DNA of 7,164 nucleotides from an uncultured Candidatus Altimarinota bacterium (GTDB lineage Bacteria > Patescibacteriota > Gracilibacteria > CAIRYL01). Positions 1 through 5,514 of this stretch are shown here, piece after piece. Position 1 is the stretch's first letter; each line of letters begins with the position of its first letter. The position numbers were made by a program, and so were the translations under genes. The notes beneath the pieces are model-generated. The model worked only from the letters and a program-made list of their open reading frames with translations. It searched no databases and had not been told where the DNA came from. Location: contig CAMZLA010000026.1 in the NCBI GenBank assembly GCA_947311665.1, positions 1 to 7,164 on the forward strand, read 5' to 3'.

Positions 1-391
1 AACACTCAACACATTAAAACTTTGGGGAAAAGTATTATCTCGAATTTCTGTAAATGAAAAAGGAGTTTCTCTTTCTTTTCTCAGAAAAAAAGATTTTGAA
101 AATACTCAAACAACAATGGATAATTTAACAGGTGTTGTAGACTATCTAAATTCTGTTCCAAATTCTCCATATTCATTACTGCTTACAGAACGAGAAGATG
201 GGAAAATAAAAGGTTCGCTGAGGACAATGGGAGATATAAATCTAACAGAAATCGCAGGAATAATGGGAGGAGGAGGACATAAAAAAGCATCAGGATTTAC
301 TGTTGATGGAAAATTGCACACTTCTTTCGACTGGCGAATTGAAAATGATGAAGGGTTTCCAGAAAATTTTCGAGATGCACTTTCGGTATAA
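1..391 (+). CDS. DHH/DHHA1-family phosphoesterase, C-terminal part (5' end outside window)
   Basis: The reading frame is open from the first bases (full codons from position 2) to the TAA at 389-391, giving about 129 residues of a protein that starts before the window. The ATG at 116 is internal: the frame upstream encodes family-like sequence (LNTLKLWGKVLSRI). The fragment matches the DHHA1 substrate-binding domain: a GVVDYL segment, SLLLTEREDGKIKGSLRT, and the hallmark glycine-rich GGGGH followed by KKASGF (GGGGH at bases 266-280). Proteins of this family (NrnA, RecJ-like and GdpP-like) hydrolyse short oligoribonucleotides, pAp or cyclic dinucleotides with metal ions held by an N-terminal DHH domain, which is not visible here. 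An NrnA-type cytosolic nanoRNase/pAp phosphatase is the most likely identity by inference, since the tail carries no extra domain. No convincing terminator follows. Confidence 0.85.
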   Translation, partial: TLNTLKLWGKVLSRISVNEKGVSLSFLRKKDFENTQTTMDNLTGVVDYLNSVPNSPYSLLLTEREDGKIKGSLRTMGDINLTEIAGIMGGGGHKKASGFTVDGKLHTSFDWRIENDEGFPENFRDALSV

Positions 392-461
392 AAAAAGAAA
401 AGAAATTATAAATTATTTTCATCATTTGTAAATAAAATCAATTATGTTCTTTTTTAGAAAA

Positions 462-477
462 ATGATACTCTTATCAT
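462..477. promoter_or_regulatory. Inverted repeat upstream of the YtxH-like gene
   Basis: The sequence ATGATA-CTCT-TATCAT is a perfect 6-base inverted repeat with a 4-base spacer, ending 24 bases before the ATG at 502. It lies just upstream of TAGAAT (477-482) and TATATT (483-488), either of which could serve as a -10 box. It could be a dimeric repressor site or a weak RNA hairpin. There is no T-run behind it, so it is not a terminator. In DNA this AT-rich, a repeat of this size can arise by chance. Confidence 0.25.
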
Positions 478-501
478 AGAATTATATTAACATTTATATT
501 T

Positions 502-942
502 ATGAAAAAATTATTACTTGGTTTATTGGGAGGAGTTTCTTTGGGGCTATTGTTTGCTCCAGAAAAAGGAAAAGATTTACGAAAAAAATTGGCTTCTTCA
601 GATAATGCATTGAAAGAGTTTGGAAATGCATTTGTTCTTGCAGGAAAAGATGCATCGACAGAAGTTCAAGAGCTTATAGATTCTGAAGAAATTCAAGAAT
701 TACTTTCTAAAGGGAAGGTAAAAGCAGAAGATATTCTAGCAAAAGGAAAAGATTTATCGGCAGTTGGAAAAGCAGAATTGAAACAGGTTATTGGAAAAGC
801 AAAAGAAACAACAGAAAGTGCTGTTAAAAATATTAAAAATCATGCATGTTGTGCAAAAGACAAAGCAACAGCAGTAGCAGATAGAGTGAAAGATAAAATA
901 ACAGAAAAAAAATCTGGATTTTCATTTTTTTCTAAAAAATAA
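502..942 (+). CDS. YtxH-like small membrane-anchored helical protein
   Basis: The product has 146 residues. The N-terminus is a short hydrophobic, glycine-rich segment (about residues 4-18) followed by FAPEKGKDLRKKL, the typical YtxH-family pattern of one membrane segment, then AP.xGK..R. The rest is a Lys/Glu/Ala-rich, probably amphipathic helix to about residue 135, with recurring KGK spacings (70-72, 81-83). A Cys-Cys pair sits at 116-117, and a basic tail with SGFSFFSKK ends the protein. YtxH proteins are small envelope or stress proteins of poorly defined function, so no biochemical role is assigned. The start is the first ATG of the frame, preceded only by A/T-rich sequence with no Shine-Dalgarno motif. 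The gene stands 110 bases after the phosphoesterase gene and is followed by a hairpin with a T-run, so it may be transcribed alone. Confidence 0.72.
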   Translation: MKKLLLGLLGGVSLGLLFAPEKGKDLRKKLASSDNALKEFGNAFVLAGKDASTEVQELIDSEEIQELLSKGKVKAEDILAKGKDLSAVGKAELKQVIGKAKETTESAVKNIKNHACCAKDKATAVADRVKDKITEKKSGFSFFSKK

Positions 943-971
943 ATAAAAATATATTTTTTTATTTTTATATC

Positions 972-1014
972 AGAGATAATATGTTTCAATAGAAATGTAT
1001 TGTCTCTTTTTTTT
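972..1014 (+). terminator. Hairpin with T-run between the YtxH-like gene and thrC
   Basis: The arm AGAGATAATAT (972-982) can pair with GTATTGTCTCT (997-1007), giving 11 base pairs with two G-T wobbles and a loop of 14 bases. The right arm runs directly into a T-run to 1014. This fits an intrinsic terminator for the gene ending at 942. Because thrC starts at 1025, only 10 bases after the T-run, the same structure could also act as an attenuator of read-through into thrC. The low GC content makes the stem only moderately stable. Confidence 0.55.
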
Positions 1015-1019
1015 ATTAT
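1014..1019 (+). promoter_or_regulatory. Possible -10 box for a leaderless thrC transcript
   Basis: TATTAT lies five bases before the A of the thrC ATG at 1025. This spacing would place the transcription start on or next to the start codon and give a leaderless mRNA. No good -35 element is visible at the expected distance. An alternative -10 is GATAAT at 975-980, inside the left arm of the preceding hairpin. The match may be chance in A/T-rich DNA. Confidence 0.25.
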
Positions 1020-1024
1020 TCATA

Positions 1025-2515
1025 ATGGAATATATAAGCACTCGAGGGTATAGAAAAGATGAGTTATCTTTTCTACAAGTGGTCCAAATGGGATTATCTC
1101 CAGATGGAGGACTTTTTGTTCCCAAAAACATTCCAACAATATCATTAAGTGAAATAGATATTTTACAAGATTTATCATATACAGATAGATTATTTTCTAT
1201 TCTTCAAAAATTTGAACTAGAGATAGAAAATGAAAAACTATATGAAATGATAGAAAAAGCATATTCATCATTTCATTATGAAAAAATTTGTCCATTAACC
1301 GATATTTCTCAAAACAGATTTTTGTTTGAACTCTTTCATGGACCAACAGCCAGTTTTAAAGATATGGCATTGCAACTCACTCCTCATTTTTTTGCAGCAA
1401 GTCAAACTGATGAAAACCAAAAATTTTGTTTATTGACTGCTACATCTGGAGACACTGGAATTGCGGCTATTGAAGGATTTAGAAAATTGAAAAATATATC
1501 TGTTTTCATTATTTATCCTAAAGATGGAGTAAGTAGTCTTCAAAAAAAACAAATGCAATCGGTTGATGCAAAAAATGTTACAGTGATTGGAGTTGATGGA
1601 GATTTTGATTTTTGTCAAAGTGCTACAAAAAAACTTTTTACAGATATTGATTTTTTGAAAAAAGTTTCTGAAAAATATAATACAAAATTTGCAGCAGGAA
1701 ATTCTATGAACTGGGGAAGACTCATGCCTCAAATAGGATATTATTTTTCTGCATATGCCGATTTATTGAAGAAAAAAGAAATTGTATTGGGAGAAGAAAT
1801 TGAAGTATGTGTTCCTACTGGAAATTTTGGAAATATTTTAGGAGCATTCATTGCAAAAAAAATGGGACTTCCTATTTCAAAATTCATTTGTGCCTCTAAT
1901 GAAAATAATATCCTTACAGAATTTTTAAAAAGTGGAGTATATGATATTACAAATAAACCGCTTAAAAAGACAGACTCCCCTTCTATAGATATTTTAAAAT
2001 CATCAAATATTGAACGACTGCTTTATTGGTTATCTGATGAAAATAGTGAATATATTCAGAAAATATTTAACGATCTTGAAACACAACAAAAATTTACCGT
2101 TTCAGAAGATATTCTACAAAAAATAAAAAATATTATTTCTGCTGATTTTTGTACAGAAGAAGAAACACGAGAAACAATACAAAAATATTATAAAGAAAAA
2201 AATATTTTACTCGATCCACATACGGCAGTTGCAGTATGTGTTTCAGAAAAAATTCCATCGGGGAAAAAACGGATTATTGCTGCAACAGCGCATTATCAGA
2301 AGTTTTTACCAGCAGTAATGCGTGCTTTTCAAAAAGATATTACAGACACATCTCTTTCATCTCTTCTTGAAATTATAAAAGAAATGAAACCGTCAACTCC
2401 CACTCATCCAGATTTAGATAAAACAATGAATGCAAAAATAGTGCAAACAAAAAGTATTTCAAAAGATTATGAAGCTCTGCTTCATGAAGTAGAAAATTTT
2501 CTACAAAAACAATAA
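1025..2515 (+). CDS. thrC: Threonine synthase
   Basis: Threonine synthase is the PLP enzyme that converts O-phospho-L-homoserine and water to L-threonine and phosphate, the last step of threonine synthesis, in the cytosol. From the ATG at 1025 the product has 496 residues. Family marks are the N-terminus YISTRG, LSPDGGLFVP (24-33), LFHGPTASFKDM with the expected PLP-binding lysine at K112, TATSGDTG (138-145), the NSMNWGR segment (226-232) and PTGNFGN (264-270), the expected phosphate-binding loop. Length fits the longer E. coli/yeast-like class. An ATG at 995 would add MYCLFFLLFI, but it lies inside the terminator-like hairpin and is not family-like, so 1025 is preferred. No Shine-Dalgarno motif is present. 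No other threonine-pathway gene is adjacent, and the gene stands alone up to the bidirectional terminator. Confidence 0.95.
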   Translation: MEYISTRGYRKDELSFLQVVQMGLSPDGGLFVPKNIPTISLSEIDILQDLSYTDRLFSILQKFELEIENEKLYEMIEKAYSSFHYEKICPLTDISQNRFLFELFHGPTASFKDMALQLTPHFFAASQTDENQKFCLLTATSGDTGIAAIEGFRKLKNISVFIIYPKDGVSSLQKKQMQSVDAKNVTVIGVDGDFDFCQSATKKLFTDIDFLKKVSEKYNTKFAAGNSMNWGRLMPQIGYYFSAYADLLKKKEIVLGEEIEVCVPTGNFGNILGAFIAKKMGLPISKFICASNENNILTEFLKSGVYDITNKPLKKTDSPSIDILKSSNIERLLYWLSDENSEYIQKIFNDLETQQKFTVSEDILQKIKNIISADFCTEEETRETIQKYYKEKNILLDPHTAVAVCVSEKIPSGKKRIIAATAHYQKFLPAVMRAFQKDITDTSLSSLLEIIKEMKPSTPTHPDLDKTMNAKIVQTKSISKDYEALLHEVENFLQKQ

Positions 2516-2536
2516 ACAAAATAAAAAATATAAAAT

Positions 2537-2571
2537 AAAAAAGAGTAATGATACATCGATACTCTTTTTTT
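2537..2571. terminator. Bidirectional terminator between convergent thrC and signal peptidase gene
   Basis: AAAAAAGAGTA (2537-2547) pairs with TACTCTTTTTT (2560-2570), and the T-run continues to 2571. The A-run on one side and the T-run on the other give an intrinsic terminator on either strand. The inner sequence can extend the stem (TGAT with ATCG) past an A-A mismatch. It lies 21 bases after the thrC stop and 46 bases after the stop of the minus-strand gene, as expected for a shared convergent terminator. Confidence 0.8.
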
Positions 2572-2595
2572 AGAAAACAAATATTTTCTATTTTA

Positions 2596-2625
2596 AATTA
2601 TTTTTAATTATTTTTAATTATTTTT
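2596..2625. repeat. Three tandem copies of AATTATTTTT over the signal peptidase stop codon
   Basis: The 10-base unit AATTATTTTT occurs three times without mismatch (2596-2605, 2606-2615, 2616-2625). The last copy contains the stop codon of the minus-strand signal peptidase gene (2618-2620) and part of its terminal Lys-Lys codons. Low-complexity slippage is the simplest origin. Confidence 0.8.
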
Positions 2626-3229
2626 TACTGCCATATATTTCAAATTTTCCCAATAAATCAGATATTCCAATAGCTCCAAATTTTCGAGAATCTTGAGAAT
2701 TATGAATATTATCTCCTAAAATCAGAATAGCATTTTCTGGAATATGATTTTCTTTTGCAGACATGACAAGCATTTTTTGTTCTGCTTTCGAAAAAGAATA
2801 TGCTTGTTCTGCAGAATTTTTTACTTCTTCTCCATTTACCCACAGTTTTTCATTTTTTATTTGCACAACATCTTCTGATGTAGCAATAACTTTTTTTATG
2901 ATAGGAATATTTCGTCCTTTATAATCATATGCTACAAGGTCTCCCTTTTTTGGAGTTTGTTCACATTGTTTATAAAAATCTGGATATAACCAAATAAAAT
3001 CTTGATGTTCTATCATCGGTTGCATAGAATTTCCCGTTACCACTCTTCTCAATTTTCTAATATCACAAGTTTGAACTTTTTCATTTTGTTCTGTTATTTT
3101 CCCAGCCTCATTTTTTTCTACAATTTCATCAGAAAAAAAACAACCAGAGAAAAAAAGAAGAGAAAAAAGTGAAAGGGAAAGGGAAAGTGAAGAAAAAGAA
3201 AGAAAAGAAAGAGAAAATATTTTATTCAT
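2618..3229 (-). CDS. Signal peptidase I-like (S26) protease with lipoprotein-like leader
   Basis: The product has 203 residues. S26 signal peptidases cut signal peptides from exported proteins at the outer face of the cytoplasmic membrane with a Ser-Lys dyad. Visible motifs are TGNSMQPM with the nucleophile S68, KKGDLVAYDY (94-103), IIKKVIA with the expected general base K112, VNGEEV (131-136), and GDN....SQDSR (172-182). The leader is odd: residues 5-28 are almost only Ser, Leu and Phe, ending in FFSGC with Cys at 30, which resembles a lipobox with Phe instead of Leu at -3. A polar linker of about 35 residues then separates the membrane segment from S68, longer than usual. The protein may be anchored by an uncleaved helix or as a lipoprotein. 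The ATG follows an A/T-only leader. A good promoter lies upstream, and a shared terminator lies downstream. Catalytic identity is well supported; its substrates are unknown. Confidence 0.88.
   Translation of the reverse strand: MNKIFSLSFLSFSSLSLSLSLFSLLFFSGCFFSDEIVEKNEAGKITEQNEKVQTCDIRKLRRVVTGNSMQPMIEHQDFIWLYPDFYKQCEQTPKKGDLVAYDYKGRNIPIIKKVIATSEDVVQIKNEKLWVNGEEVKNSAEQAYSFSKAEQKMLVMSAKENHIPENAILILGDNIHNSQDSRKFGAIGISDLLGKFEIYGSKK
3146..3217. repeat. Polypurine tract with hexanucleotide microsatellite inside the leader-peptide codons
   Basis: On the plus strand 70 of 72 bases are purines; the exceptions are T at 3170 and 3188. Within it a 6-base unit repeats (GAAAGG, GAAAGG, GAAAGT at 3171-3188). 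On the minus strand this encodes the Ser-Leu dipeptides of the signal peptidase leader. Six bases equal two codons, so a change in copy number would lengthen or shorten the hydrophobic leader without shifting the frame. Confidence 0.85.
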
Positions 3230-3257
3230 ATATTTTTTTTAAAATTAACATGAAAAT

Positions 3258-3287
3258 ATTATATCAAAAAAGAACTCGCAATAACAA
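3258..3287 (-). promoter_or_regulatory. Promoter for the signal peptidase gene (extended -10)
   Basis: On the minus strand TTGTTA (3287-3282) and TATAAT (3263-3258) are separated by 18 bases, and TG one base before the -10 makes a full extended -10 (TGATATAAT). Transcription would begin near 3251, leaving about 21 bases before the ATG at 3229. The promoter lies inside the end of rsmE: the rsmE stop codon (3261-3259) is part of the TATAAT box. The -10 matches perfectly and the -35 matches TTGACA at 4 of 6 positions. Confidence 0.6.
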
Positions 3288-3933
3288 TGCATGCTGTTTC
3301 ACTTCGCAAAACATTTTCAGAAGAAAAAGTTCTCACATTTTTTTTATTAAACATTTTTTTTTCATTTAGAGAAAACCCACCTTCTGGACCGATGAATATT
3401 TGCGACAGAGAATCTGATGAAGAAAATTTTTCTCCATTAAAATCACAAATAAGAATATTTGGATACTGAATGAGAACCTCTGAAAACGAAAGAATTTCTG
3501 TTGGTAATATATCATTTCTTCCACATTGCTCACATGAAGCAATAAGAATATTTTTTATTTTTTCTGATGAAAGATAAATATTCCCCTGCGACCGTTCACA
3601 TTCTATAAAAGAAATCTTTGCAACTCCTAACTGATTTAAGATGGGAAGTGTTGCATATATTGTTTTTGCATCGCAAATTCCCCAAAAAAGATGAATATTT
3701 TTTTCATCAGAAGAAGATGAATGAATTATTTTTTCAACGGATGTAAGAGAAAGAAAAACTTTTCTTTTCTCTATTTTATCAATGATATATGTATATTTTT
3801 TTTCATCGGTTAGATTTCGCATTTCTATACTTTCCCCAATTTTTTTTCTACGAACCCGCACCAAAGAATGATAATCAGTATTGGTTAATACTAATTTTTT
3901 TTCACCAGAATTTTTATGAAAGAAAAAAATCAT
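3259..3933 (-). CDS. rsmE: 16S rRNA (uracil-1498-N3)-methyltransferase
   Basis: RsmE transfers a methyl group from S-adenosylmethionine to N3 of U1498 in the decoding region of 16S rRNA in the assembled 30S subunit. The 224-residue product is near the usual length. The N-terminal PUA-like part includes HSLVRVRRKKIGE (22-34). The C-terminal SPOUT (knotted) domain has IASCEQCGRN (131-140), IGPEGGF (181-187) and VLRSETA (208-214), the SAM-binding and knot motifs of the family. The gene starts eight bases after the rsmA stop, so translation is probably linked. The start has no Shine-Dalgarno motif and is preceded by an A-rich leader. The stop codon lies within the promoter of the next gene. The identification is firm. 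Confidence 0.95.
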   Translation of the reverse strand: MIFFFHKNSGEKKLVLTNTDYHSLVRVRRKKIGESIEMRNLTDEKKYTYIIDKIEKRKVFLSLTSVEKIIHSSSSDEKNIHLFWGICDAKTIYATLPILNQLGVAKISFIECERSQGNIYLSSEKIKNILIASCEQCGRNDILPTEILSFSEVLIQYPNILICDFNGEKFSSSDSLSQIFIGPEGGFSLNEKKMFNKKNVRTFSSENVLRSETACIVIASSFLI

Positions 3934-3941
3934 ATATTTTT

Positions 3942-4802
3942 TTATTTTTTATCAAAATAATCTTTAAAAAATATTTTTGTCATTTCTTCCCATTGTGGAA
4001 TAGTTACATTTTGTGCTCGACATTCTGGATCTATTCCCAATTTTTCAAAAACAGGCTCGATCTGTTCTTTGGTCAATAATAATCTTTTCATGAGAGCATT
4101 TTTCAATTTTTTTCGTGGTGAAGAAAATCCTGCATAGAGCATTTCAAAATATATCTTTGATGGAATAGAAATTTTTGGGGTATCGAAAACATCTATAACC
4201 AAGACGGCAGAGTCTACTTTTGGTGCAGGGAAAAATTTATCTTTTGTAACAGTAAAAGAATATGATGGTTTTCCAAAAGTTTTTACCATAATAGAGAGCA
4301 AAGAATTTTTTTCTTCCTTACAAGCTATGCGTTCTGCTACTTCTTTTTGTACTAAAATCACAATTTTTTCTGGTCTATCGGTTGTATCAATTAAAAATTT
4401 TCGTAAAATGGGCGAAGTAAGATGATATGGGATATTGGCAATGAATTTATATTTTTCTTTTGGAGGAACAAAATCTAATACATGAATATTTTCCACAGAA
4501 AAAAAATCTTTCCATTGTCGAGTTGCTGCTTTCAAGGCTGGCAAAATAGTTTCATCAATTTCTACTGCTCGAACAATAGCACCATTTTCCAACAATTCAC
4601 GAGTTAAAACTCCATGACCAGGCCCAACTTCAACTACTAAATCTCCTTTTTGAAAATCACCAAGTTCTACAATTTTTTCTAATGATGGACGACATTGTAA
4701 AAAGTTTTGTCCAAATTTTTTCTTTGTCCATACTCGATGAAGTTTTAAAAAATCACGAAGAGTTCGTGGATCGGTAAGGTCAAATTTTTTTGCAAGAGCC
4801 AT
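3942..4802 (-). CDS. rsmA: 16S rRNA (adenine-1518/1519-N6)-dimethyltransferase
   Basis: RsmA (KsgA) dimethylates two adjacent adenines in the 3'-terminal hairpin of 16S rRNA, a late and nearly universal step of 30S assembly. The 286-residue product has the whole family pattern: KKFGQNFL (28-35), SAM-binding VVEVGPGHGVLT (56-67) with the acidic EID at 81-83, the catalytic NIPYHLTSPIL (123-133), FFPAPKVDSAV (190-200) and FSSPRKKLKNAL (226-237) of the C-terminal helical domain. The length is typical. The ATG at 4802 gives a short extension before KKFGQNF, common in the family. The leader is A/T-only; GATAAT at 4826-4821 could be a -10 box. It is followed by rsmE after eight bases, so two 16S rRNA methyltransferases form a small operon, perhaps including upstream genes. 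Confidence 0.96.
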   Translation of the reverse strand: MALAKKFDLTDPRTLRDFLKLHRVWTKKKFGQNFLQCRPSLEKIVELGDFQKGDLVVEVGPGHGVLTRELLENGAIVRAVEIDETILPALKAATRQWKDFFSVENIHVLDFVPPKEKYKFIANIPYHLTSPILRKFLIDTTDRPEKIVILVQKEVAERIACKEEKNSLLSIMVKTFGKPSYSFTVTKDKFFPAPKVDSAVLVIDVFDTPKISIPSKIYFEMLYAGFSSPRKKLKNALMKRLLLTKEQIEPVFEKLGIDPECRAQNVTIPQWEEMTKIFFKDYFDKK

Positions 4803-4854
4803 TTTTTTTATAAAATTAATATTATCTTACTATTCTTCTCTTTTTTTTACATTA

Positions 4855-5117
4855 CTATTTATAAATCGCCCCTCTCGAGTCAGCATCATAAATATATATC
4901 AATATTTCATTTTCTATAACTTCATATAAAAATCTATATTTTCCAATACGAAATCGATATTCATTCTCTTCTCCTTTTATCTTTTTAATATCAACATATG
5001 GAGAATATGGGTTTATTCGCAATAAAGAAATAATTTTTGCATATCGTTTTCCAATTTCTTGATGTTTTGTTAAAATTTATCAACTTGCTTTGATGTATTA
5101 ATCGTATAAATTTTCAT
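4855..5117 (-). pseudogene. RelE/ParE-family toxin gene with one-base frameshift
   Basis: From the ATG at 5117 the frame reads MKIYTINTSKQVDKF and stops at TAA (5072-5070). In the -1 frame the sequence continues as LTKHQEIGKRYAKIISLL and then INPYSPYVDIKKIKG, EYRFRIGKYRFLYEV and IYIYDADSRGAIYK, stopping at TAG (4857-4855). One extra T in the T-run near 5072-5075 (minus strand) would join the parts into an 87-residue protein, the normal size for RelE/ParE toxins, which are mRNA interferases or gyrase poisons. The YRFRIGKYR..YEV and SRGAIY segments are typical of the superfamily. An intact antitoxin gene lies 24 bases upstream in the usual order. The break is at a short homopolymer, so a real inactivating mutation and a sequencing or assembly error are both possible. 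It explains the 339-base stretch between rsmA and the antitoxin. Confidence 0.82.
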
Positions 5118-5141
5118 CTTTCAATCAAATAACAATAATAA

Positions 5142-5414
5142 TTATGCAAATTTCTTCATAATATCATCATAAGAAAGAGCTTCTCCATTTCTTAGCTCTT
5201 TCATTGCTTGTTCTTTTGCTTTTCTATTTTTTTCTGTAAATTGTAAATCCCAAGGAATTTTTTCTTTTGAAAAAGATGGTTTAATCTCAACCAATTCTTG
5301 CATATTTACAATAATTCTATAAGCTGTTTTATTTTTTGTTGCTCGTTCAAAAACCTGAACAAAAATTTTTTTTGCTTCTGTTATTGTTGGAAATGAAATA
5401 TCTACTACTGGCAT
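5142..5414 (-). CDS. Type II toxin-antitoxin system antitoxin (Phd/YefM- or RelB-like)
   Basis: The product has 90 residues. It combines an N-terminal part of alternating strand and helix (TEAKKIFVQVFERATK at 12-27, then YRIIVNMQELVEIKP at 32-46), reminiscent of the Phd/YefM fold, with a charged C-terminal helix and tail (RKAKEQAMKELRNGEALSYDDIMKKF, about 64-89) of the kind that wraps around RelE/ParE toxins. The main evidence is position: it directly precedes a RelE/ParE-like toxin gene on the same strand with a 24-base gap. In such systems the antitoxin neutralises the toxin and usually represses its own promoter. A TATAATATAAT box lies 15-25 bases before the ATG. The gene is intact although its toxin is broken. 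The exact antitoxin family cannot be settled by eye. Confidence 0.7.
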   Translation of the reverse strand: MPVVDISFPTITEAKKIFVQVFERATKNKTAYRIIVNMQELVEIKPSFSKEKIPWDLQFTEKNRKAKEQAMKELRNGEALSYDDIMKKFA

Positions 5415-5428
5415 ATAAAAAAATTTAT

Positions 5429-5439
5429 ATTATATTATA
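5429..5439 (-). promoter_or_regulatory. Overlapping TATAAT boxes before the antitoxin gene
   Basis: On the minus strand TATAATATAAT (5439-5429) contains two overlapping perfect -10 hexamers, 15-20 bases before the antitoxin ATG at 5414. No matching -35 is apparent. It lies in the 94-base gap after carB and could give the toxin-antitoxin pair its own promoter. Chance matches are possible in this A/T-rich gap. Confidence 0.4.
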
Positions 5440-5469
5440 AAAAAGTATATCATTTTTTTCTAAAATATT

Positions 5470-5514
5470 CAAAAATTTCTATCCAAAAAATTTCTATCTA
5501 AAAAAATTCTATCC
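5470..5514 (-). repeat. Three tandem 15-base units carrying the carB stop codon
   Basis: On the minus strand the units are GGATAGAATTTTTTT (5514-5500), AGATAGAAATTTTTT (5499-5485) and GGATAGAAATTTTTG (5484-5470). The first contains the last carB codon (GGA, Gly) and its TAG stop. Since 15 is a multiple of three, TAG recurs in frame at 5511-5509, 5496-5494 and 5481-5479, giving a triple amber stop. Confidence 0.85.

Noticed and set aside
397..420. Terminator after the phosphoesterase gene
   Set aside because: The possible stem is short, almost entirely A-T and interrupted by an internal loop, and no T-run follows.
459..478. Fur box upstream of the YtxH-like gene
   Set aside because: The dyad shares the ATGATA element but matches the 19-base Fur consensus at only about half of the positions.
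995..1024. Upstream ATG at 995 as the thrC start
   Set aside because: It adds MYCLFFLLFI, which is not family-like, and lies inside the hairpin and T-run. The ATG at 1025 begins the conserved YISTRG terminus.
1430..1732. Minus-strand open frame within thrC
   Set aside because: It is antisense to a conserved enzyme gene, rich in Cys/Ile/Asn/Phe as expected for an AT-rich shadow frame, and resembles no known protein.
3169..4079. Plus-strand open frames opposite the signal peptidase gene, rsmE and rsmA (3169-3369, 3287-3469, 3789-4079)
   Set aside because: All oppose well-identified genes and have low-complexity Lys/Phe/Ile-rich translations.
5068..5076. Programmed -1 frameshifting as the way the toxin is made
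   Set aside because: The zero-frame codons AAA TTT TAA do not form a canonical X XXY YYZ slippery site in the right frame, re-pairing of UUU as AUU is poor, and no obvious downstream stimulatory structure was seen.
5415..5508. Simple nonsense mutation truncating carB, with the rest following
   Set aside because: The frame after the TAG runs through low-complexity codons and further stops, with no resemblance to the second ATP-grasp domain.
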